A stretch of DNA of 25,817 nucleotides from Gnetum montanum (Eukaryota; Streptophyta; Gnetopsida; Gnetales; Gnetaceae): positions 295,524-321,340 of the forward strand of contig MNCI01033568.1 in the NCBI GenBank assembly GCA_015680685.1. Reading direction: 5' to 3'. The position numbers were made by a program, and so were the translations under genes. The stretch's first letter is position 1. Each line of letters opens with the position of its first letter. The notes below the pieces were generated by a model that saw only the letters and a list, made by a program, of their open reading frames with translations, had not been told where the DNA came from and made no database searches. This document shows positions 1 to 9,479 of this stretch, in pieces.

Positions 1-1560
1 GCAGAGGAATGTGTGCACACAGATGCAAAGGGTGGTATGGATATCGGTTCTCTCCATAAGTGGATGGTGAATGTGTTCGGTGGTACTCTAGAGGGTAATA
101 ATAGTGATGCTAAAATTAGGCATGGCTTGTAGAAATTTTTGGACAAAAAATTTGCTAAACATAGTACTCATATGGATCTGGTTACTAGTAAGGGTAATAC
201 TACCTTGGCAGTGGCATTCCCCACGATTGTGAATGATGCCATTATTGGTTTTGCTCATATGGATAATAAGCTTGTTGTTGATGATGATGAAATTACCTTG
301 GATTACCTTGAGGATAAGGTAATCTTTTGGGTGCTTACCTACGTGCTAGTCGAGGATTCAATGCATACACCCTAGACTCTTCTAAGTGTGAAACCATAGG
401 GAAACACCCCTTTGGATGTTCATATTGATAGATGTTACAATAAGGATCATCATCAGAGTTAGTTTCCACAACTTCCTCTACAACAATAGCTTTTCCCTTA
501 CCGCTCTAGTAGGCATGTGTAGCTTCTTTTTGTCTTTTTTGTTCATGATTACTATTCTATTCTTTGGATTCTTCATCAATCTTCATAGCAATTTGGAACT
601 TTTCATCTAAAGAGCTTCATAATTTATCAACCTTTGCCAAAATTTTAGAAATAAATTTTTAAATAGGCAAGGTTTTCCTATTCACCACTTCATCGAGTGG
701 TGAATTCTTCTCTTCACAAAATTAGACCTCCCTTTTCCTTATGGAAGGATCTCTATTATACTCTTTTGTACTTTTCCTTTTTCACAAGTCATCTTCTCTT
801 TTTGCTACCTACTCTATAAGCCTTTGGATTTGATGAGCTCTTAATTCAGACAGTCTCCCTTGGGCATAAACCCCAAGAGTTCTTCTAGTTTTTTATCTAA
901 GCCAATTTATGATGTGGTGGAGCTATTCCCTTTGAGAATAATCATGACTATGGCATCAATGTAAGAGTGAATAATATCTACCCATGGTGGTATCTAAGGA
1001 TTCATGTGTTCCTTATCTCTAGCCTTGGATTTTCCTTCTCAGGTTAGACACTTTGGAGTACATCTAGTATTTATCAATAAATAGTTCTAACATGGTACTC
1101 CATTGATGAATGGATTCCAGCTCCAAGGACTGGTACCATTTTTCAACTTGCTTGATGAGTGTTCTAGAGAAAATCTTGAGTTTCTGCGAATCATTTTCAA
1201 TGTTCTATAAGGCATAGGCATCATGGAAAGCTTGTAGATGTATCTGTGGATTAGAGTTGTATCCCCCCTCAAATATTAGAAAATTATTCATGTCTAAGTG
1301 CTTAATTGTACTATCTTTCACATGCCTAGTTGGGATATTTACTACCTTTGCAATGTTAAGCATCATCATCATCATTGCATTGATGAAGCCAATGATGATT
1401 TCTGCCACCTATGGCCTCTTGATGATCTTGATGATCATTGTTTTCTCATTGATCACCTTCATCATCATTATTTTGATGGTAGCTTTTATGAGAACCAATA
1501 GATGAAGAGGAATGTTCGAAATCAAATGATGAGGGTGAAGAGGAAGGTGGACCGCCACTA
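1..1560 (-). pseudogene. gag: Decayed gag of LTR element A (5' end outside the usual start, 3' end off the window)
   Basis: This is the capsid/nucleocapsid protein of a Ty3/gypsy-like retrotransposon, read right to left and running off the left edge. It aligns segment by segment with the gag at 14280-16520. Near 1200-1270 the N-terminal motif (GGYNSNPQIHLQAFHDA) matches the G-D-P-x-HL-x-F-HDA pattern of plant gag proteins. About 840-1050 corresponds to the RY-x-LLNQC core of the other copy. At 404-439 there is a broken zinc knuckle, C-N-I-Y-Q-Y-E-H-P-K-G-C, in which the second Cys has become Tyr. From 375 down to 1 the tail is Gln/Tyr/Pro-rich (for example QAYYPYEQNQ) and matches the other gag tail in order. 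Most stops are TAG/TAA where Gln (CAG/CAA) is expected. A CAT microsatellite-like stretch lies at 1361-1378. The frame is not intact and no start codon can be assigned. Confidence 0.8.
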
Positions 1561-2268
1561 CCACCATAGTGTTCACCACCACCTATTTGCTCATTATGAC
1601 CACCATCCTTAGATCACTTTCCATTGTAATGTTTACCATAGTCCCTACCTTGATTGTCACTTTTTTCTGAACTTGTTTTATGAATACTGGATCACAGGTT
1701 CAGGGTTACACCCTCATCACTAATAATAGAGGGTGGAGAATCCTCAAGGAGGATCCACATTGTCATCTTGGTTTAGCAGGAACAAGAAATTAGTGAAGTG
1801 TTTCCACTTCATAAATTTATGGTTCTTATCCTAATGTTGACCTTGCTTGCATTGTGTTTTAGTAGGATGATAGTCCCAAGTGTTATGATCATTCACATCA
1901 TATTCCTCATGAAGATCTAAGATGCATAACTTCTTAAGGATTTGAAACAACACCCCAAGCACAGATATATTGGGGGGCAAGATGATGGTATCCTCTATAT
2001 CATGCCATCACAGCTATTCATCCTGATGTATAATAAAGGTGAATTCTAGTACATACTCATATGTATGAGTATATACCACTTTGCACTCCTATGGGATTGA
2101 TAATTTAACATCTTCATGCCTATGAGAAGAAGACATTTTGCAACAAATAGAGTAATTAGTGTGCTTTTTTAATTGGATTTTGTTCAAGAGTAATGTTGAT
2201 CTTGGATTCATCCAATGACACTAATAATGTTCACTAATCCTAGATAGTGCATGTTTCAACAAATAAAG
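1561..2268 (-). other. Leader between element A gag and its primer binding site
   Basis: This is the untranslated leader expected between the 5' LTR/PBS and gag in a minus-strand element. No long frame or recognisable protein motif is visible. The left part (about 1500-1720) may still be the low-complexity N-terminus of gag, because the other gag copy has a Ser/Pro-rich N-terminal stretch at the matching place. I see no promoter, RNA gene or other feature here. Confidence 0.45.
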
Positions 2269-2286
2269 TCCCGAACAATGGTGCTA
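2269..2286 (-). other. Primer binding site of element A, tRNA-Asp type
   Basis: Reading the minus strand, the 18 bases TAGCACCATTGTTCGGGA begin one base inside the LTR end. From memory, the plant tRNA-Asp primer binding site is TGGCGCCGTTGCCGGGGA. The two agree at 12 of 18 positions, with five of the six differences being transitions, as expected from decay of methylated C. It fixes LTR A as a 5' LTR and the element as minus-strand. Confidence 0.7.
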
Positions 2287-2287
2287 A

Positions 2288-3222
2288 TGATGAGCAGCGA
2301 GGTACCCCTATGCCCAACCATACAAATCACAAAGCATTCACATGTGATCTTGTCAAATCCCATGGAATTTATAATTTTTATTGCACTAGTCTTCTAGGTA
2401 GTGAACCTTGTCCTAAGATCATTCATTTTCCTCCTAATTCGACTTGTGAAGTACAAAGGTATGGTTTAAGTGAAATCGAGGCATATGATTTTTATCATTT
2501 TATATTTTATGTTCTTTGGTACTTTGAAGATAGAGATAAAGTAATTTAATGACTAATATAAATTAACTAACTAATTGATCTCTAACTAGTCCTAACATAA
2601 GCATCTAACCCCACTTTTCATACATGCCCTGAACCCACGTATCCACTACTGGGTTACCGAGCACTACACTACTAGGCGTACCAAGCAATAATGCTGCTGG
2701 GATTACCAACCAAATACATGTTATGTTTGAAGCAATCGTACTTATGTAATTAATCTATCTAGCTTATCTCACTTAATTACCTCATTATCTTAATTACTAA
2801 AAACATTAAATGCATAAATAAATATCTAAACTATCCAAAATGCTGCAAGGTTTATCAAGAATCTTGTCTTTGTTACTACACACACTATCATGCTTAGGTA
2901 CAATAGTGCTTGGATAAAGATCTGTACACTCAATGAATCCTACTATTGACACTTAGGAGAAATATTCTAACTTTCAAATGAACAAACTACAAGATCTATG
3001 CTAATGCTATCCACTTGATGCCATAAATATGGCTAGTGAGCACATATCTAGAGGCTAGCATAGACCTCTATGTCAATGGGGCCATGTTGACATAACAAAC
3101 TATGTCAATAGGGCCTAGTTGATGCAATAGACCATGTCAATAGGGCCCAATTAATGTAATAGACTATGTGAACGGGGCCTAGTCGATGAGGACCAGTTGA
3201 CACAACAACCCATATCTCATCA
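2288..3222 (-). repeat. LTR A, 5' LTR of element A
   Basis: The LTR begins TGATGAG and ends CTCATCA on the plus strand, the same 7-base inverted termini as the LTRs at 8471 and 16735. Shared landmarks include GAGGTACCCCTATG near its left edge, the CAACCATA-like block after it, and the GGCATATGAT block near 2480. Next to its left edge sits a primer binding site, so it is the 5' LTR of the minus-strand element whose gag lies at 1-1560. It is about 935 bp, longer than the LTRs of element 2, partly because of a 32-bp repeat cluster. A plus-strand open stretch at 2247-2549 crosses the PBS and LTR edge and is not a gene. Confidence 0.8.
3068..3195. repeat. 32-bp tandem repeat cluster in LTR A
   Basis: Four imperfect head-to-tail copies start at 3068, 3100, 3132 and 3164. 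Each opens with a variant of CTATGTCAATAGGGCC. In element orientation they lie in the upstream (U3) part of the LTR. The same end of the LTR at 17530-17600 also carries extra repeat-like sequence. Confidence 0.8.
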
Positions 3223-4089
3223 ATACCCCTTATACACAACCATATGAATCACAACCATTCACCAATGATCTAGTTGAATATTTTAAATCTAAGTTGCCAA
3301 TATCTTTAAATAGTGAATCGAGTAGTTGCAAGTCATTATTTTCTTAATCCATACTTTTATTTTGAATATGCATATGGTTAAGTGTGGTTAAGGCATAAGA
3401 TGTTTGGTTTTATGATTATTTTATTATTATTTTATCCTAACTGCTAGGTGATTAAATGAAAGTTTAATGATTGAAGTATTTAAATAATTAAATATCTTAT
3501 GAAATAAGCATACTAACATGGAGTATTTGTTTACATTTACCATACACATCCTAAACTAGTATTAGCATTGTTAGGTTACCAAGTGTATACTACTAGGCAT
3601 AACAAGTATCCACTATTGGGATTACCAAGTGCTAATATTTTATGCTCGAAATGGTTATACTTACTTTCTTATAAATGAGGATATTAATTAATTAATTAAT
3701 AATAGTAATGTAAAGTGCATGAAACAAAAAGTGCTAAAAAGAAATAGTAAACTAGCCTAAATGCTAAAATGGATGTAGGAAATTTTGATTTTATTACTGA
3801 TCATGCTAATGTATCCAGGTACATAAGCACTTGAACAAAAATCCATATAATCTCATAAATCCATGCTATAGGAACTTAGAGAAAAAATATTCTAATTCTT
3901 CAAGGAAGAAACTACAAAATTTTAGCTAAGACTAATATTGAAAGGTGCCATAAATGCAAGGGGTGCACACATTTATATCAGCAATGATTGCATTAGCATT
4001 AACATACCTACATCAATGCATCCTAGCATCTGTCAACAAGGCTACATCAACAGGCATGCTTTAATAAAGCTTATCTTTTTGATGGTTCA
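3223..4089 (-). repeat. LTR B, 3' LTR adjoining the 4090-8465 interior, left end truncated
   Basis: The sequence resumes inside the LTR consensus at ATACCCCTTATACACAACC, so about 14 terminal bases, including TGATGAG, are missing. It then matches LTR A and the element 2 LTRs at several landmarks: the CAACCATATGAATCACAA block, the ACTAGGC block near 3590, and the GATCATGCTAATGTATCCAG block near 3800. The right edge, ending GGTTCA at about 4089, is set by the start of interior sequence (ATCATCCTCAAGT) that also follows LTR C at 9290. The exact right boundary is uncertain by several bases. Because interior 3'-end sequence lies to its right, it is a 3' LTR. Confidence 0.7.
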
Positions 4090-4339
4090 GTATGTTGTTA
4101 TGACTGATTGAAAAATCATCCTCAAGTAAAAAAAATTGTGATCAAGTTGCTTAGAAAATTTAGGAAGCTATGGAATTTATTTATAAAAAGATTAACTAAC
4201 TAACTTTAACTAACTCTAATTTTCAGACTATAAATTTTTACAGAAGATGAATGTCTTTATAAAATATTAAACATTTAAACGTAATTGCAACAAGTGCATG
4301 TTGAATGATAGGAGACAAGATAAATTATCAAATTGTTCA
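4090..4339 (-). other. 3' untranslated interior between coiled-coil ORF and LTR B
   Basis: This short stretch matches 9290-9480 in element 2; both carry an ATCATCC/CTCATCC-TCAAGT-like block just inside the LTR. No good polypurine tract touches the LTR edge. Nothing else is visible. Confidence 0.5.
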
Positions 4340-7060
4340 TGGATGTGAAAGCTCTTGTGATTTAGATGATCCTTCATCATATCCCAGTGTTGCTAGAGAC
4401 TAAGGCTAACCCATTACTATTGTTTGAAGCTTGAAAGAATCTAAGTATCCTTTCATTTTTTCTTCCTTCATGGATCATAGATAGTCCAAGAAAATTTGAT
4501 AATTGGGGCTAGTGCATGGATGTTCCATAGGCATGGCATTGAAGGAAAAATTTTCTTTCCATTGAAAAACATGATGTGAATTACTTACATTCAATGTCAA
4601 ACATATTTACTAGGTTCTGTAGCTTCTAATAGTCATTCATCTACCTTGCTAGGTTCTCAAAAATAGATCATCAGTCTATGAGTCTACTCCTAAAACCTTT
4701 AAGCTCCATGTTGGTTGTCTCTAAATTTTTTTTGGTCTCTTTGTGAAGCTTGAATTCTACCTCATAGAGGAGGTACGATCTAGTAACTTTCTTCTCCAAC
4801 TCTATTCTTGGATTCCCCACTATCAGGATCACCAAGTTTGCATAACAGAGGTTAGCAAGATCTATGTACTCTATCATCTTCCTGATCTACAACTTCTTTA
4901 GGTGAATTTTAGCATTTTTGTATGCATTCAATCTATCAACGATGTGCTACCATATATCACCTCATTATTGGAGTTGATGGAGGGTCTCATTCATTTTTAT
5001 CTTTTCTAGTTGAATCTCTTTTTTGTTAACCTCATTAAGTAGTCCAACTTGGTTCCTATAATAAATTTTCACTTGTTCAAACTTTAGGGCCTTATTTTTC
5101 TAGGTGACTACCTCAATTGTGATCTTTTAGCAAAGAGCACAGACTTTCTTCATTGAGAGATTATGATTTCTACTATCAAATGTTCTAGGTTTACCTTGGC
5201 AAGTTTCTCTTGTTGTTGGCATATGAATTTAATCATATTGTCATTTTATTGCTTAGCATTCCATAGGTGGTGGTTATCCTTGATGAGAACCAAGTTTTCT
5301 TTGTGCACCTATGACATGTTCTTATCAGTGTTGTTAGCCATGGCTTCTAATAAATACACATCAAAGATTATCATCTCCTTCACATTCTTAAAATCTTGAT
5401 ATTTTTGATGAAGATATTGGAAATCTTGATTCCTAGTATTTTTTGGCCTAAAAATTGTGGAATCAAAGAGATGGGTTCTCAACTTAGCAAATTTGGTAAC
5501 CAACCAATAATTAGCTAGGTGGCCTCCTCTAGTTATGTGTTGGTGATCAGTAGCTTACCACTTGTCTTGAGCAACTATAACTGGTTTGTTGTAATCTCAT
5601 CTAGAAGATCAAATTTTTTTAGAAACAATTGCTTGGCTCTAACTAGTCTCTCCAATACCTCCTTGTATTGGATAGTACTGATCCAACCACATCCTGCTCC
5701 TGTAGACACATGGATGTCCATCATATTGGTGATGTTAGGTATGATTCCTACAAAAGCATTTAGGGCTTTAGCAACTATGTTAGCCACCACCTCCACTGCT
5801 ATCTCCTACCTTTTATGTGGCATGACCAAGAAGGTTGCCCCCTTATCTTTCTCCAACATGATGGAGAAGGCTGTAGCATTTCTTGAGATCTTACAAAATT
5901 TTTGTCCTAGAATGGATACTATGACCTTCCTAGCACTAGGATTGGATTTGGTGGGCACCTAGTTCCTTTGTGTGGAGAAGAGCAAGATTGTTTCATTGTC
6001 TAGCTAACATATGCTCCTAGAAATCTCATTAAGATGACTCATGACTAGATGGTAAATAGAGAATTTTCCTCCACCTATAGAGCCCTACTATTATTACAGC
6101 TACTACTCCTAATGTTTTTTGAGTCTTTTAGTAGCTACAAGCACCTTTGGTATAGTTTCTAGGACTACAAGTGATGGTTTTTGTTGCTTCTCTACTTGCA
6201 ACTTAGCTATTACCTTGTCTTTCATCATCTTCTACTAGGATATGATAGGAGCATGACAGAAAATATTATTAGAATAGCAAGTTATTACTTCTCTTTTGCA
6301 TAATTTGTGGATTAGATATAGAAAGGAAAGTTTCTTCCTTTTGTTCTTATTTTCTTTATAGAGCTTCTTAATCTCCAAAAAATGAATTGGGAAAGGTTGA
6401 CTAGAAATTTCCTACTCATAATAGCACATGCATAGGTAAAGAAAGATGTCACTTTACTAAACCTCATTGTTGGGTTTAGGTGATAAGCTGTAGTTTTAAA
6501 GTATATTCTTTCTACCTTAATAAGGGCATTGTACTCTTTGCAATCCATCCGATAGCAATGTTGAACCCATTCCTTTTTGACTTCTAGGTCCACCTACACC
6601 AAGATCTTAGCCAAATTTACCCTAATGTTTGATAAATTTAGGACCTTTGTAGTGGTCTCAACTTAGTAGGAGATAGTGATGTCTTTGATCTTTACCAACA
6701 TGTCTCCTTGTTAGTTGTTCTAGAAAAAATAGATCTTCCTCATGTACCATTTTGGAATGCTGAAGAGAAATAGCCATATGGAAGACCCCTGTAGTTATAT
6801 TCAAACCTCTTCTATTGTCAACTCCAAGACTGATCCAAAGTTCAATTCTTGGAGAGTAGAATTTTAAATAGGCCCCTCTGAGAGTGACTTCTAAGTTAGT
6901 CCATGGTCTAGGAGCCTCTTCCTAACTAGATTAACCTATTTCTATAGTTGGAATCTATTGGATAGATTTCACTTCAGGATCTTCCTGAAGGAATTCTGTG
7001 ACATGAGTTGCCTTGGCCTCTCGCTCATGAGACTATACAATGCTATGGGATGGATTGCAA
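4340..7060 (-). pseudogene. Decayed coiled-coil ORF of the element with LTR B (unknown function)
   Basis: A long broken reading frame on the minus strand, read from about 7060 down to 4340. It aligns with the frame at 9480-11973 of element 2 along its length. N-terminal markers are LNFGSVLELTIEEV (about 6830, against MNFGSLMKFALEAV in the other copy) and ITISY-x-VETTTKVLNLSN (against VIVTYSVKDIAIALNLPN). The middle contains FVGIIPNITNMMDIHVSTGA at about 5700-5760. The C-terminal half is Lys/Glu/Leu/Gln-rich with heptad-like spacing, for example KKEIQLEKIKMNETLHQLQ (about 5000), EYIDLANLCYANLVILI (about 4820-4870) and ELEKKVTRSYLLYEVEFKLH. Several stops and shifts interrupt it. I do not recognise the family. 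The N-terminal part recalls segments of plant transposon ORFs such as plant-mobile-domain or ORF1 types, but that is only a resemblance. Its place next to the 3' LTR is where env-like or extra ORFs occur. Confidence 0.65.
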
Positions 7061-7239
7061 AGAGCATAATGCCCTTGGTATATTTGCATTGCTGTAAAAT
7101 TCTTAGTGTTTAGCCTGAATGTAAATTACCAAAAGTCCTTTTAATGTCATCAACTTTGATTTTAATAGGATATTTGGTGACTAATTCATTATTATAAATT
7201 TCTCACACAATTGTAGACAAATTGCTACAAATTTTTTAT
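7061..7239. other. No gene seen
   Basis: AT-rich sequence upstream (in element sense) of the coiled-coil frame, with many stops in all frames. Nothing can be assigned. Confidence 0.4.
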
Positions 7240-7500
7240 GTGTGCAGTGCATCTCTTGGCAGCATATTTATCAAATTTGAATAGTTTTATGCTTTTTATA
7301 CTAACTCTATATGCTACCTAATGTAAAAATGCTTCCCAACATAAAAATCAAAGGCCCAGCATAAAAACTCAAAACCCATATTTTATATGCTAGCTTTGTA
7401 GGTGTTCCTAGCATAAAAACTAAAAGCCTAAATTTTATACACTACCTCTGTAGGTGGCCCCAATGTAAAAATTACCATGTCCAACATATAAGCTAAGAAA
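7240..7500. repeat. Short diverged repeats with TATGCTAGC / CATAAAAA motif
   Basis: At least two close copies are visible: TTTTATATGCTAGCTTTGTAGG from 7381 and TTTTATACACTACCTCTGTAGG from 7433, spaced 52 bp. Each is followed by a block ending in TAAAAA. A weaker copy lies near 7295-7330. The same TATGCTAGC...TTCC-TA...CATAAAA wording recurs in the array at 21270-22800, so the two regions may be related. Confidence 0.55.
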
Positions 7501-8465
7501 TATAAAATTTGGTGGCTTACAAAGGTGTTTTAGCCTTCCGAAGCCTAGATACATGAAAACTATAGATTTTCCAACTTGGAAGATGAGACATTCATAAGTT
7601 ATAAAGCATTTTTCAGCCTTCATAAGCTAGGATGTGATATCTACAACATATGAACTATATATTTTATATTTTATAATAAAAATTCCACCTTAAATTCTAG
7701 TGATGAAGATTACACTTCCAGGAGTTGGAAAAATAAGCCAATTATATCTATTATTATTTTCCACTAAATTACAAATGCTTTTGATCATGAGCTTCAACAT
7801 GGATTTTCTGTGTGGCGTTTCATTGGCTCCTCTTTGTTGATGTTTTAAGGATTGATCCAAGAGACATTGACAAATAATTCAAAACACCACCAATGTCTAT
7901 CACCAATGTTTGCTCTCCATGCTTGATTTTGTAGCTATCAAACCATGCTAAAGGATGCTTATGATGATGGGATAAGATTATGATGGGATGATATAGGTCT
8001 AGGATAAATGCTATTTTGGCTATGAAGAAATGATTACATGTATTAACAAAGAGTTCTAGATGCTGACATCATGATTATAGTATGGCAGTGACACTCTTAT
8101 TAATCAATGTGATCTTCATACTTCATGCTTCAAAGTACTGGTCACTTGGTAATGTATCAATAGAACTAGCACTCTACTTGAAGGATTCTTTGGCAACTAG
8201 GTTCCTCCCTTTGCTTATTTGAAGTTGTTGCTCTAACTTTTGGGCTTCATTCCCTTCTTAGCTTTCTTGGAAATTTTTCTTTTTCATTTCTTCTTCTTTT
8301 TTTGAGGGATGAAATCTTCATTAGGTTTAATTGCCAAGGTTGAACTTAGGTTGTTTTGATCATTGAATGATATGTGTTACATCCAATGAAGTATGATGAA
8401 GGAGATGTCACATGCCCATAGTACATGAGTATCAAACATAGATCATCATTATTGTTTAGGATAAG
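7501..8465 (-). other. Unassigned sequence left of the element 2 insertion
   Basis: This is the left flank of the nested element, continuous before insertion with 17619 onward. The minus strand has a short open stretch at about 7830-7960 (VIDIGGVLNYLSMS) that vaguely recalls a retroviral-type protease D-x-G segment, but no supporting second motif is visible. A Lys-rich stretch (QKKKKK, then RKISKKAKKGMKPK) is readable on the minus strand at about 8230-8310. I cannot name a gene here. Confidence 0.35.
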
Positions 8466-8470
8466 GAAGG
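8466..8470. repeat. Left target-site duplication of element 2 (GAAGG)
   Basis: GAAGG immediately precedes the left LTR end. GAAGA directly follows the right LTR at 17614-17618. A 5-bp duplication is normal for Ty3/gypsy integrases, and the single difference is a G/A transition. Confidence 0.75.
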
Positions 8471-9289
8471 TGATGAGAAATGAGGTACCCCTATGCTCAA
8501 CCATATGAATCACAAGAGTTCATGCACGATTCTATTGAATTCTACGGATGGGACTAGTTGTGGCATCTAGATTGTTATGTTTTGATCGTAGTTCGCTATC
8601 TTCCCACTTGGACCAGTGATAGCTTTGTCACATATGGTTTTGTCCAAAGTGAGGCATATGATGTTATTCCTAATTTTATACTACTCCTGATGATGATAAA
8701 GAAATTAATTAATTAATCTAATGGGCAATGAAAAGTAAAATCTAACTAGCCTATGTGTGATGAGTATTTGCCCTTAATCATCCATATACATATTGGACTT
8801 CATGAGACTACTTCTAGGATGGCCAAGTGTATGTCACTAGGTCTACCAAATAATATAGTTCTAGGTTATCAAGTACTTTCACTTAAACATTCATGATTAA
8901 GGCATATGCATTCCACTTAATAAAAAGAATAATAAATGAAAATGTTTAACTAAAGAAAGCATTAAATAATTAAAGCAACAATAATCTAAGTGGATGTTGC
9001 AATGATGGAAGCAATCTTGATCTTTATTGCCAGTCATGTAATGTGTCCAAGTACCTCACACTCGAACAAAGGTGTCATATGATTACAAACATCACACTAT
9101 AGGCATGCACTAGGAATAATAGACTTTAAAGAAAAGAAATTAAAAACTAACTTGAAAACTGACTATCAACTACTTACTACTTATCTCATCTAAGCACCCT
9201 AGCACCATATTTATAGGTAATAGTCAAATGAGGTGATGTCAAGTATCCAACATATTCGATGTTGGGGCCCATGAAATCTCAACTCATCA
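8471..9289 (-). repeat. LTR C, 3' LTR of element 2
   Basis: 819 bp, TGATGAG...CTCATCA, a perfect 7-base inverted terminus. It aligns almost end to end with 16735-17613, including the (TTAA-rich) ATTAATTAATTAATC block near 8705 and the GGCATATGATGTT block near 8655. It lacks about 60 bp of U3 repeat present in LTR D. It lies at the end away from the primer binding site, hence the 3' LTR. Confidence 0.9.
9208..9215 (-). promoter_or_regulatory. TATA box of LTR C
   Basis: Minus-strand CCTATAAATATGG, a good plant TATA box, is placed about 75 bp inside the start of the LTR in element orientation. The same sequence is at 17482-17489 in LTR D, and a weaker relative (CCATATTTATGG) is in LTR A near 3020. 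Transcription would run leftward. Confidence 0.65.
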
Positions 9290-9479
9290 TATCTACACAA
9301 CTAAATGAAAACTCATCCTTAAGTTAAACAAAGATGAGGAAAAAGTTCTTTACAAAATATTGGGCAAATATGGGATTATTTACTGACTTAAACAATGGAA
9401 AAAATAATTGACTCTTCACATACCATAATGGTGCAATAGAAAAATGGGACACATTAAGATAAAAACAAGACTGAAAATC
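9290..9479 (-). other. 3' untranslated interior of element 2
   Basis: Sequence between the coiled-coil frame and the 3' LTR, matching 4090-4339. A purine-rich AAGGATGAG lies about 20 bases from the LTR on the minus strand, but a typical polypurine tract touching the LTR is not obvious. Confidence 0.5.

Noticed and set aside
139-375. Plus-strand open frame of 78 codons, extendable to position 1 across one stop
   Set aside because: The minus strand of the same bases matches the Gln/Tyr/Pro-rich gag tail of element 2 in order, so the plus-strand frame is a shadow.
1361-1460. CATCATCATC run as a possible functional microsatellite or His-rich peptide
   Set aside because: It lies inside the decayed minus-strand gag, and the run is short and irregular.
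2247-2549. Plus-strand open frame of 100 codons
   Set aside because: It crosses the primer binding site and the LTR A edge, and the related LTRs at 8471 and 16735 do not keep the frame.
5519-5962. Plus-strand open frame of 147 codons
   Set aside because: The minus strand aligns with the coiled-coil ORF of element 2; the plus frame has no counterpart at 10740-10960.
7830-7960. Possible retroviral-type protease segment (VIDIGGVLNYLSMS) on the minus strand
   Set aside because: Only one loose D-x-G-like motif, no second protease motif, and the position after integrase does not suit a protease.
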